Assembly (NCBI GenBank): GCA_031417395.1
Contig: JANOVM010000029.1
Location: 1-64,000, forward strand
DNA: 64,000 nt
Direction of reading: 5' to 3'
DNA from: JADKIH01 sp031417395
GTDB taxonomy: Bacteria > Bacteroidota > Bacteroidia > AKYH767-A > 2013-40CM-41-45
Part shown: positions 21,001-27,692 of the stretch, one piece after another
Position numbering within the stretch: the first letter of the stretch is position 1
Layout: each line of letters begins with the position of its first letter
The notes under the pieces: generated by a model
Told to the model about the DNA's origin: nothing
Databases searched by the model: none
The model's input: the letters and a program-made list of their open reading frames with translations, nothing else
Translations under genes and position numbers: made by a program

Positions 21001-23234
21001 TTTCTTGCAATCTCAAGACGGTCATCGTTGACAGAACCCTGAAGTGCTAAACCAAAGTCAAGATCATAGACAAAATATCTCCATTTACCACCTGTATAAT
21101 TGGGCCTCCACATTTGAATGTTGTTGGTCCAGGGACCTAACCAATCTCCGTTATTATAATAAGTCTCAGCTGCGAAATAATCAGTATAATTTTTTAGATC
21201 CAGAACCGAATCCATGCGGGCATAATACCCCGATCCTGTGGGGCTTTGTGTAGTCGCATAATTATACATTTCCCAAAATGAAAATGTACTACCTTCCTGA
21301 GCACCGAGATAACTTCCGCCTTCTTTTAGATAACTGATTTCATCTCTGGAAAGTCCGAAATTGTTTTTCATCCAATGACGATCGTGATTTTCATTCAATT
21401 GATAAACTCCCCAATAAGAACCGTTCAGATATGCAACAACGGGTTCTGCTGCTAAGTATCCTGTATAGGTTGGTTTTAATACACGTTCCATAAAAGCATC
21501 CCGGAAATGGACTAAGTTACAATCGGTCCCCGAATTCCGAAGGATGATATTATCCATTATATCAATGAACGGCTTGTCACTATACAACGGATATTTAAAA
21601 TCACCGCCGGGTGTTTTATTATCAAGTTTTAATTCAAAACTTTTATTGGGTTTTGCACGGGAATAGTTTCCATATATTTTTATATCTGCCGGAAATGTAA
21701 AAATTCTGTTTTTCAGCTTATCGAAATATTCAATGCTGGCCGGTTTTTCCCAATCTTGCCAGAAATTGGCTCCCTTATACGGTGAAGTTGTTGATGCATT
21801 CGGTCCCATAACATATATACCCGTATTATAGTCCCAGAGATTTAAAGAATCCGTTGTAATTGTAATTACAGGCAAATGCGTATTCTCATTGATAATATAT
21901 GTATTGGTTATAGTTTGACTCGGAAGATAACCTGAAGCAAAAACCTTAGCCCGAATTGTTTTAGTGCTGCTCACATTAAGGGAAGAAGAATATTGTGTCG
22001 AAGAACTCGTCGGTTCATTTCCATTCGTCGTATATCGAATTACTCCTCCCGGTGTTGATTTAGTTATGGTAATTGACTGAGATGATGAATAGAAGCCGGG
22101 AGTTTTAGAAAAAACAGGATTACTGGCATAACCGGTATAACAGGTCGAAGAACTATTGCTGGCGCCGGGTGTAGGAGTTTTTATAAGACACCAGTTATTG
22201 GATCCGTTTGAAACGCGACCTCTGGAGTGGTCTGCTTGCATTTCAGTATAAGACTGTTTGTCTTTTAATGCGCCGGAAGGACTAGTCAAATATATAGTTT
22301 CGCCATACTTGGAAAGCTTGAAATTTGCAGATAAAAAACCGGCTCCCGGATTGCGAAACCATGAGGGCAGACTGGAATTCGAAAAAACAGTACTGCTGCC
22401 CTTTATTCCAAAGATTAAGAATGGAGCTGCGGTTAAATCGTTAGAAGAGTTGTTTTCATTGTGTACTTCTACAGAGAGAACATTGGTTCCCTGTTTAAGG
22501 ATCGATTTAAAATAAACAGGATCAATATAAAACGAGTCGGGTGAAAAAGTTTGATATACAACGGCCTCATGCGATTCAATTGCAAGATCATTGTATTTGG
22601 GGCGGTCGCCTTTCACTCCGATATTCGCACGGGCTATTTCATATCCGTTAAGGTATGCAACAAAACCATCGTCATAATCAATATTGAAAACCGCTTTTAA
22701 TATTTTTGTTGAATCGGAAATTGTAAACGTCTTACGCATCATTACCGAGCGGCTGCTTGTTGAAATAGTTGTTCTGTCGTCAGAATCTCCATAGCCAATT
22801 CCGGCCGGACCTGATGACCAGCTTCCATCGTTAAAGGATAAATTTCTCCAGCTAGTATCGGGCTGACTGGTTCCTGCAAAATATTTCCATGTGGTTGATT
22901 GATCTGCTTTTACTGCCGCTTCCCAGTGGTTGACAAGAAGAGTGTCGTTTTGATCTGTAGGAAAAACCATTACATAGCTATTGCCTGAAAGACTATAAGA
23001 GGGGAAAGTAAACTTAAATGGCTTTAAAGAATCCACGGATAATCCATACCCTTGAAGATTAACAGAGGAACTTCCCGTATTATAAATTTCTATCCAATCG
23101 TTGCGTTCTCCGTTTGCATTAACGTAACCGGAAACATTTGATGGCAGATATTCATTAATAACAATTTGCCCGTAGGATGCTTTAAATGTCAAAAAAAAGA
23201 AAAATGTAAATCGTACAAATAAAAACCTATTCAT
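18075..23234 (-). CDS. Giant secreted CotH-kinase/lamin-tail protein, copy 3
   Basis: The product is 1719 aa, collinear with copies 1 and 2. Signal peptide (FTFFFFLTFKASYG), lamin-tail domain, chitobiase-C-like domain, CotH-kinase region with GNYSRAKPNKSFELKL and YDLDFGLAL, repeat domain, second lamin-tail domain, PKD/Ig module, five CGxG-type Ig repeats, PKD-like module and T9SS tail (VYPNPAKDK to FNLLVE) are all present. It is the most divergent copy by eye; for example TDCNLVHFRDAF replaces TDWNVVHFRDAF, and the region around residues 640-700 differs most. It is transcribed away from the superoxide dismutase gene, with a 281-bp shared upstream region. Confidence 0.9.
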   Translation of the reverse strand: MNRFLFVRFTFFFFLTFKASYGQIVINEYLPSNVSGYVNANGERNDWIEIYNTGSSSVNLQGYGLSVDSLKPFKFTFPSYSLSGNSYVMVFPTDQNDTLLVNHWEAAVKADQSTTWKYFAGTSQPDTSWRNLSFNDGSWSSGPAGIGYGDSDDRTTISTSSRSVMMRKTFTISDSTKILKAVFNIDYDDGFVAYLNGYEIARANIGVKGDRPKYNDLAIESHEAVVYQTFSPDSFYIDPVYFKSILKQGTNVLSVEVHNENNSSNDLTAAPFLIFGIKGSSTVFSNSSLPSWFRNPGAGFLSANFKLSKYGETIYLTSPSGALKDKQSYTEMQADHSRGRVSNGSNNWCLIKTPTPGASNSSSTCYTGYASNPVFSKTPGFYSSSQSITITKSTPGGVIRYTTNGNEPTSSSTQYSSSLNVSSTKTIRAKVFASGYLPSQTITNTYIINENTHLPVITITTDSLNLWDYNTGIYVMGPNASTTSPYKGANFWQDWEKPASIEYFDKLKNRIFTFPADIKIYGNYSRAKPNKSFELKLDNKTPGGDFKYPLYSDKPFIDIMDNIILRNSGTDCNLVHFRDAFMERVLKPTYTGYLAAEPVVAYLNGSYWGVYQLNENHDRHWMKNNFGLSRDEISYLKEGGSYLGAQEGSTFSFWEMYNYATTQSPTGSGYYARMDSVLDLKNYTDYFAAETYYNNGDWLGPWTNNIQMWRPNYTGGKWRYFVYDLDFGLALQGSVNDDRLEIARNPTASSYTSNMFDKILNNPTYKKYFINRYADLINTIFLPSEMLPIMHQFQDSMAYDMTRHFAKWGSSVSSWQSRINSMVSFINARPAIVRDQIESQFNMNKQVTLTFKISPSNAGRIQISTVIPKTYPWTGVYFDGNPVTITAIPNPGYTFDHWSSNQGINNDPNQTKAFNFTHSTETITAYFNGSTQTPQLVVSEFNYNSDSITNASDWIELHNYGSFALDLSSWLIKDQNDNDIYTFPVGTVIAPNGYLVVSSNLNKFRTAYPSVNNVIGPLGFNLSNGGDQIRIFNHSAQLYLSFFYQTTSPWPTAPDGLGYTCELTSNTANPGNGNSWFPGCIGGSPGRAYTTTGLATATHISGNSSFCPGSSTTLHLNYTPGYSYQWRNNNINIPSATDTVYTATQPGNYSVYVSYQGCTGISDTLIASIVTNGQPPVVNANSRCGEGSLVLTASSTDSIYWFDAPNGNIVGTGTTFTTPTITSTTTYYAQTSLSCPSTPVPVSAVINLIPAAPLVYDQTICGPGTVVLNAVDTAAVNWYNDATSGALIFSGNVFTTGIIPHDTIFYVEAVSTCVSERVALYVTVTSSPPPFANDASRCGNGTLSLTASALAPVFWYDSLVAGNLVGSGVNFTTPYLTKTQNYYVESNNGCPSSRAMVKAIVHDIPLPPTAADSSRCGPGGVDLYATANFQVFWYSTPSGGTALGSGSLFSTPSITQTTTYYTDNIDVCSSSRTPVVAIVKPLPASPIVNDAVVCGVGAVYLSATANDTIYWYDQASGGNLIQSGATFLTPVLNATTVYYVVAVNDCPSYPTAVTAYLSPGPSVFLGNDTTVLSGSSFVLDAGAGFDSYLWSTGETTQTIVVNATNTYSVDVTLNGCTGTDAISVTVVLGIQENHLWNGLISVYPNPAKDKINIQAESKKDINAVLSICDVAGQILIQKDIQIQSGLNTQTIDLSQLAKGMYFLTLRSAENVITFNLLVE

Positions 23235-23487
23235 TCGTTTATGGTGTATTTAATTTTATGTTTATGTTAAAATTGAAATTTACAATTCTTTAAAGAAACA
23301 ACAATCTAGAATTTGATCAACTGATGATAAAAATTGGTAAATGTGCCGTCTTTGGTAGATTTCAGGGGGCCAAAATATATATAATTTTTATTGATTATTT
23401 AATATTCACATAACATTTATGCAAAAAATATTCATTCTCCCTGCAGAAGTAAATACAGGTTTTTAAAGAAAAATCAAAGAAAAACAA

Positions 23488-23495
23488 TACCTTTG
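23488..23495 (+). promoter_or_regulatory. -7 box of the superoxide dismutase gene
   Basis: TACCTTTG, a perfect match to the Bacteroidota TAnnTTTG consensus, 20 bp before the ATG at 23516. No clear -33 TTG is present. Confidence 0.65.
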
Positions 23496-23515
23496 AATAT
23501 CAATATCAACAAATC

Positions 23516-24250
23516 ATGAACAAGTCTCGTCGTAAATTCATCCGCCAATCATCTTTGGTAGCCCTTGCCGGTATAGGCTTTCCGGCCCTTTCTTCCGATA
23601 TTATTAATGAAACAGGTACTATCGGCAGCTCCTTTTTCTCAGATGAGCCATTCACCTTGCCCAATTTACCCTATACCTACGAAGCTTTGGAACCCAATAT
23701 TGATAAGATGACGATGGAAATACACCACACCAAACATCATCGTGCTTACGTCGATAATCTTAATAAAGCCGTCAAAGAATTAACGACTATTCCTTCTTTG
23801 GATGAACTTGTTAAAAACACTTCAAAATTTTCAATGGCTGTTCGAAACCATGGCGGAGGACATTGGAATCATTCTTTCTTCTGGAAGATTATGAAACCGG
23901 GAGGTGGCGGAAGTCCAACAGGAAAAATTGCTGCTGCCATTAATGGTACTTTTGGTTCTTTCGATGAGTTCAAAGCCAAACTTGAAGAGGCTTCTCTCAA
24001 ACGATTTGGTTCAGGCTGGGCCTGGCTTATCGTCGATGCAAATAAAAAACTAGCCATTGGCTCAACACCTAATCAGGATAATCCCCTCATGGACTTATCC
24101 GAATTAAAAGGCACTCCAATACTTGGAATTGATGTGTGGGAACATGCCTATTATCTTAAGTATCAAAACCGCCGGGCTGATTATGTAAAATCGTGGTGGA
24201 ATCTATTGAACTGGGAAGAGATCAATAAAAACCTGGAAGCAGCAGGTTGA
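23516..24250 (+). CDS. Tat-exported Fe/Mn superoxide dismutase
   Basis: The product is 244 aa and dismutates superoxide. The N-terminus has a twin-arginine motif (SRRKFIRQS, residues 4-12) followed by a hydrophobic stretch to about 25, then a linker to the mature start FTLPNLPYTYEALEP (46-60). By alignment to the E. coli Mn enzyme the metal ligands are H70, H119, D206 and H210 (DVWEHAYY). GGGHWNH (113-119) and TPNQDNP with Q187 fit the Mn type better than the Fe type, but cambialistic activity cannot be excluded. Export through Tat would place an already metal-loaded enzyme in the periplasm. It is divergent from CotH copy 3. Confidence 0.93.
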   Translation: MNKSRRKFIRQSSLVALAGIGFPALSSDIINETGTIGSSFFSDEPFTLPNLPYTYEALEPNIDKMTMEIHHTKHHRAYVDNLNKAVKELTTIPSLDELVKNTSKFSMAVRNHGGGHWNHSFFWKIMKPGGGGSPTGKIAAAINGTFGSFDEFKAKLEEASLKRFGSGWAWLIVDANKKLAIGSTPNQDNPLMDLSELKGTPILGIDVWEHAYYLKYQNRRADYVKSWWNLLNWEEINKNLEAAG

Positions 24251-24371
24251 TTTAATTAAATATTAAATGTCATTGTTAGACTCTTTACCAAGTCTCTCGC
24301 CTACTTTACCAAAAGAATTACTCTTTCGTATGCTTTAAGGACAATATTTGTCGCTTAAAGTATTATATTAA

Positions 24372-25352
24372 GTGTATTTGAAATACTATTTATTTGCTTT
24401 TTTTATTCTTCTTTCGAAATTCAACTACGCTGCTCAGGGAATAGCAACTTCCGGAATCTGGAACAATCCTTCCACCTGGCAGTTCGGGGCAGTGAACCGC
24501 ATTCCAACATGTGGCGATACGTTATTCATTCCTTCAGGCGTAACGGTAACAATAAATACTCAGCTAAATTATTCTTCCTGTCCTGAACCCATGTTTCTTT
24601 CCATTCAAGGCACCCTTCATTTTGACAGTGGGAAAAAACTTGACCTTCCATGCAATTCTTCTGTCGTTCTTTTATCAGGTGGTCTATTGGAAAAAGAAGC
24701 TGGAGGAGGCAACTCTTCCTATATTAAAATATGCAGCTGCTTTTCCTGGAAAGCGAATCAGGGAAATTTAAATGGACCACAAATACTAAATTGTAGCGCA
24801 TTACCTATAACCCTTTTATCATTCACAGCAGAAGAAAAAAATGAAGAAATAGTTCTACAATGGATAACGGCCACTGAAATGAACAACGATTATTTTACGC
24901 TTGAACGTTCGCACGATGGAAATACTTTTGAAGCTATAGCAAAAATAAACGGTGCCGGAAATTCTATTGATCAGAAAGAATATGCACTAAATGACATAAT
25001 GCCTTTAAATGGTCTCTCCTATTATCGCTTGCGACAAACAGATTTTGACGGTCTTTCAACGGTATCGGATATCGTTGTGGTAAACCACAAAATTAATAAA
25101 ACCTTAAAACTGATTTCTTACCATATAGATGAAAACCGTTTGTTGAAAATTTCCTTTTACGATAAAAAAAAGCAGTCGCTTATCCGCATATTTGAAATTT
25201 CCGGAAGGGAATTTTACAATTCTCGGGTAAATTATCCGGAAGGTTTTAATAAATTAAATCTTCAAGTACCATTTTTAAGCTCCGGAAGTTATATTTTGAT
25301 GCTATCGAATGGGGACGAAAGCGTCTATGGAAATATTTTCATCGGGAATTGA
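24372..25352 (+). CDS. Small T9SS cargo protein of unknown function
   Basis: The product is about 326 aa. There is an in-frame stop immediately before the first candidate start, so translation must begin at GTG 24372 or TTG 24378. A signal peptide follows (LFAFFILLSKFNYA). The next 120 residues (TSGIWNNPSTWQFGAVNRIP, DTLFIPSGVTVTIN) match the G8/beta-helix-like start seen in many Bacteroidota surface proteins. A segment LPITLLSFTAEEKNEEIVLQ to YYRLRQTDFDG is the usual pre-sorting module, and the last 80 residues (ISYHIDENRLLKIS to SVYGNIFIGN) look like a T9SS type-A domain. No enzymatic motif is visible. Confidence 0.82.
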   Translation: MYLKYYLFAFFILLSKFNYAAQGIATSGIWNNPSTWQFGAVNRIPTCGDTLFIPSGVTVTINTQLNYSSCPEPMFLSIQGTLHFDSGKKLDLPCNSSVVLLSGGLLEKEAGGGNSSYIKICSCFSWKANQGNLNGPQILNCSALPITLLSFTAEEKNEEIVLQWITATEMNNDYFTLERSHDGNTFEAIAKINGAGNSIDQKEYALNDIMPLNGLSYYRLRQTDFDGLSTVSDIVVVNHKINKTLKLISYHIDENRLLKISFYDKKKQSLIRIFEISGREFYNSRVNYPEGFNKLNLQVPFLSSGSYILMLSNGDESVYGNIFIGN

Positions 25353-25390
25353 TTGTTTTTGTAAAATTACACCATACAATTTAAACATAA

Positions 25391-25430
25391 AAAAAACCTC
25401 ATTAAGCAATTGCATAATGAGGTTTTAATT
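25391..25430. terminator. Strong bidirectional terminator overlapping a truncated csbD
   Basis: AAAACCTCATTA (25393-25404) pairs perfectly over 12 bp with TAATGAGGTTTT (25415-25426), loop 10 nt. On the minus strand it is followed by eight T residues; on the plus strand by TTTTAATTTT. It can end both the plus T9SS cargo gene and the minus truncated CsbD transcript. The left arm lies across the stop codon of the truncated CsbD. Confidence 0.9.
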
Positions 25431-25497
25431 TTACTTTTTGATCAGTCCAGTTTCCTTTTACAAAATCCGGAGTGGGCGTTGGAATGTTATTCATCAT
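25402..25497 (-). pseudogene. Truncated CsbD-family gene (31 codons)
   Basis: Starting at ATG 25497 the frame reads MMNNIPTPTPDFVKGNWTDQ, then KVKLKPHYAIA and a stop. The part FVKGNWTDQKVKLK aligns with EARGSWNEQKGRLKQ of the intact CsbD gene 220 bp upstream, but the remaining about 40 residues of the family (LTDNDLxFxEGKKDEML... LGKTKEE) are missing. The stop falls inside the terminator hairpin, as if a deletion joined the first third of the gene to its terminator. It still has a complete regulon promoter (25536-25601), so it may be transcribed as a 31-aa peptide. The pseudogene call is inference from the length loss. Confidence 0.65.
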
Positions 25498-25535
25498 TTG
25501 ATTTAATTTTACTTTGTAACTAAATTATTACGGTT

Positions 25536-25601
25536 CAAAGGTGGGGTTCTATAAGATCATTCTTGTTACATATAAATTCAATAATATTACAAGATTGCCA
25601 C
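25536..25601 (-). promoter_or_regulatory. Regulon promoter (site 1) for truncated csbD
   Basis: Distal box GTGGCAATCTTGTAA (25601-25587), second TTACA copy on the plus strand at 25566, exactly 21 bp away, and -7 word CACCTTTG (25543-25536). Offset of distal box to -7 is 43. The start codon is 38 bp downstream. Confidence 0.75.
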
Positions 25602-25716
25602 CATTTTATTTTTGCTTTATTCCTTCAAATGTTTCCAACAGAAAATATTTCAGCGATTGACCTTTTTTCCTCCGTTTGTTCAAGCCTAAAAGCCTCCATG
25701 AATTATTATATGTTTG

Positions 25717-25902
25717 TTAAAGAGCAGCTAAAATTTTAAGCATTTCCTCTTTCGTCTTTCCCAACTTAATTTGAAGTCTGCCTAGCATTTCATCCTTTTT
25801 CCCTTCAACGAATAAAAAGTCGTTGTCGGTTAAAATTGCAAACTTTTGTTTTAGTCGGCCTTTTTGTTCGTTCCAGGATCCTCTGGCTTCAGATGTATTC
25901 AT
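25717..25902 (-). CDS. CsbD-family stress protein
   Basis: The product is 61 aa, highly charged and without a signal peptide. The N-terminal GSWNEQKGRLKQKFAILTDND and the C-terminal GRLQIKLGKTKEEMLKIL are the CsbD signature; length is normal for the Bacteroidota type. CsbD proteins are general-stress proteins of unknown mechanism in Bacillus. It has its own upstream regulon site, and a truncated relative lies just downstream. Confidence 0.92.
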   Translation of the reverse strand: MNTSEARGSWNEQKGRLKQKFAILTDNDFLFVEGKKDEMLGRLQIKLGKTKEEMLKILAAL

Positions 25903-25960
25903 AATATTAATAATTTAATTACGCTTCTTGCGTAGTAGTTATGAAAATATTTCCACAGTG

Positions 25961-26026
25961 CAAAGATGGAGATAAAAATGTGGGAGAGTATTATAAAATT
26001 CCTTCAAAGAATTGCATCATTCACAC
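25961..26026 (-). promoter_or_regulatory. Regulon promoter (site 2) for csbD
   Basis: Distal box GTGTGAATGATGCAA (26026-26012), second copy TTATAAAATTC on the plus strand at 25991 (21 bp), and -7 word CATCTTTG (25968-25961). Offset 43. Confidence 0.85.
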
Positions 26027-26049
26027 ATTTAAAGAAAGACCTATATGTT

Positions 26050-26368
26050 TTATTTGTTAATGTGGCTTTCAAGTTTTAAACTTATCTCTTTCAATAATTC
26101 AAATTGCTTTTCCTGAGTTTCAAAAAGAGTCTTGATTTGCTCTTCAAGTAGTAAATCCATTTTTTGTTGAAGACTTCGGATTTGCATTTCTGCTTTGAGG
26201 TTTATAAGGTAATCGTTTTCGCCTCTCATTCTGTCTTTTTCCTCCTGACGATTTTGACTCATCATAATTAATAATAAATCTCCAACTCCCTCCGAATCGC
26301 GCAACTTTATCGGATATGCTTTGTCCTTGCGTTAATTTCTCCAAGGGAGGATGGAGAAGATTTTGTAT
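26050..26368 (-). pseudogene. DUF1003 membrane-protein gene with internal deletion
   Basis: Two overlapping minus-strand frames carry the two ends of one DUF1003 protein. The first (open from 26368, TTG at 26344) reads NLLHPPLEKLTQGQSISDKV then ARFGGSWRFI, the family N-terminal signature just before the membrane segments. The second (from about 26290) reads IMMSQNRQEEKDRMRGENDY and LINLKAEMQIRSLQQK, the signature just after them. The roughly 60-70 residues between them, which carry the transmembrane helices, are missing, and the join at about 26270-26285 shifts the frame. No regulon promoter is visible ahead of it. The missing core makes a functional product very unlikely. Confidence 0.8.
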
Positions 26369-26379
26369 TTAATTTAAAT

Positions 26380-26425
26380 ATTACAAAGCTTGCTTCTAAA
26401 TAAGGAACAAGCTTTGTAATTTTTC
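26380..26425. terminator. Hairpin terminator after the outer-membrane barrel gene
   Basis: ATTACAAAGCTTG (26380-26392) pairs perfectly over 13 bp with CAAGCTTTGTAAT (26408-26420), loop 15 nt. It lies 40 bp past the stop of the minus-strand barrel gene. The T-run is better on the plus strand, but no plus gene precedes it. Confidence 0.75.
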
Positions 26426-26459
26426 AAGATAAAATTTCTAAAATTAAACTGGTATTTAA

Positions 26460-27140
26460 TCAAAAAAGAAAAGATAATCCGGCATAACCGGAATATGTTT
26501 TTAAGTGTGTTCTGTCTAATACATAGTAGGTGTCTGTAGCAGTTGTTTCGCTGTTATCGCTGATATCTACTAATCCAAAAACACCCCTGAATCCTAGTCC
26601 AAGGCGTAATGTTTGGGAGGTATTCAGGCCAAAGTCAATACCCGCTCCGTATGCAACTCCCAAATCACTTTTCTTAATAGATAGTATAGCATGGGTATCA
26701 TCCGTACCGTCATCCGTTGTCGTTTTAATACTGCTTCCTACACTAAGTCCGATTTGAGGTCCGGCCACTACATTGAAATTAACCGGTTTTGACTTTCCTG
26801 TATTTAATGACAATAAGAGAGGAATGTTTACATATTTTAAATTTATAGTGCGTTGACGGTTTTGCTCATTGTATTTCTGAGTAAGAGTTGTGTAAATTAC
26901 TTCACCCTGAATTCCTACATGTTCCGTGAAATTGAATCCAATGAATCCACCAATTCCATAACCTACGGTTCCTTGTCCGGAAACGGTCCCACCTTCCATG
27001 GTCTTAAAACTCATTGAAGTAAAAGTTGGCATAATTCTGACACCTAACTCGGCTTTTTGTGCACCGGCTTGTAAAGAGCAGGTAAACAAAACTAAAGACG
27101 CGAAGGTCTTTATACTGATTTTATTCATAAAATTTTTCAT
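26460..27140 (-). CDS. PorT-family outer membrane beta-barrel protein
   Basis: The product is 226 aa with a signal peptide (ISIKTFASLVLFTCSLQAGA). The body has alternating aromatic/Gly strands: ELGVRIMPTFTSMSF, YGIGGFIGFNFTEHVGIQGE, LKYVNIPLLLSLN, NFNVVAGPQIGLSVGSS, YGAGIDFG, and a terminal strand TYSGYAGLSFLF ending in Phe, as expected for Bam-inserted barrels of the PF13568 type. It is monocistronic: regulon site 3 is upstream and a hairpin follows. It is a likely surface component; the ligand is unknown. Confidence 0.88.
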   Translation of the reverse strand: MKNFMNKISIKTFASLVLFTCSLQAGAQKAELGVRIMPTFTSMSFKTMEGGTVSGQGTVGYGIGGFIGFNFTEHVGIQGEVIYTTLTQKYNEQNRQRTINLKYVNIPLLLSLNTGKSKPVNFNVVAGPQIGLSVGSSIKTTTDDGTDDTHAILSIKKSDLGVAYGAGIDFGLNTSQTLRLGLGFRGVFGLVDISDNSETTATDTYYVLDRTHLKTYSGYAGLSFLF

Positions 27141-27165
27141 GTGATTAATTTTTTTATTTATTAAT

Positions 27166-27230
27166 CAAAGGTAAACTGAAACTATTCCCTGTTCTTACAC
27201 AATTATGGAAACAAATTACATTATTCCCAT
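27166..27230 (-). promoter_or_regulatory. Regulon promoter (site 3) for the barrel gene
   Basis: Distal box ATGGGAATAATGTAA (27230-27216), second copy TTACACAATTATGG on the plus strand at 27195 (21 bp), and perfect -7 box TACCTTTG (27173-27166). Offset 42. Confidence 0.85.
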
Positions 27231-27260
27231 ATGGCTAAAAAGATGAGTAGTCCGGTTTCC

Positions 27261-27692
27261 CTACATCCTGTCCATATACCAGTTTAATTGCTTTTCCATC
27301 TTTTTATATTGAAAAATCGTTGTAATAATTTTTTGCAGGCGCACAAAAGCGGTTTCACTTTTGACTACGTAGTCAAAAGCCAGGTGATGCATGCAATTTA
27401 CGGCGACTTCAATTTTATCCTGCGACGATAAAATAACAACAGGGATATCCGGTTTAACGTTTTTGATCTTGTCCAATGTTGCTATTCCGTCTATTGCATC
27501 CTTGTCAATTCCGTTTAGATGATAATCTAAAATAATTACATCAGGGTTGCCGGACAAATTATCAAGTAAAATTTCCCCTGATGCAAATGTTTTAATAATA
27601 AAATCAGCGTGTTGCAAAAATTCGATTTCCAATGATTTTAAAAACAAGGCATCATCATCTACAAGAAACAATTTAATTTTTTCGGAATTCAT
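27261..27692 (-). CDS. Stand-alone receiver-domain response regulator
   Basis: The product is 143 aa: one receiver domain and a short tail, with no DNA-binding domain. The acidic pair is D12/D13 in VDDDALF, the phosphoacceptor D56 in IILDYHL, the switch Ser S89 in VVILSSQD, and K111 in YVVKSE. It would take a phosphoryl group from a histidine or Hpt donor, most simply from the hybrid kinase encoded directly upstream. Its start overlaps the kinase stop by 4 bp, so translation is coupled. The output is not evident; such single-domain receivers often tune a phosphorelay. Confidence 0.93.
   Translation of the reverse strand: MNSEKIKLFLVDDDALFLKSLEIEFLQHADFIIKTFASGEILLDNLSGNPDVIILDYHLNGIDKDAIDGIATLDKIKNVKPDIPVVILSSQDKIEVAVNCMHHLAFDYVVKSETAFVRLQKIITTIFQYKKMEKQLNWYMDRM

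Noticed and set aside
25625..25699. 24-codon minus-strand ORF (MEAFRLEQTEEKRS...)
   Set aside because: No promoter pattern, family resemblance or terminator of its own; too short to support.
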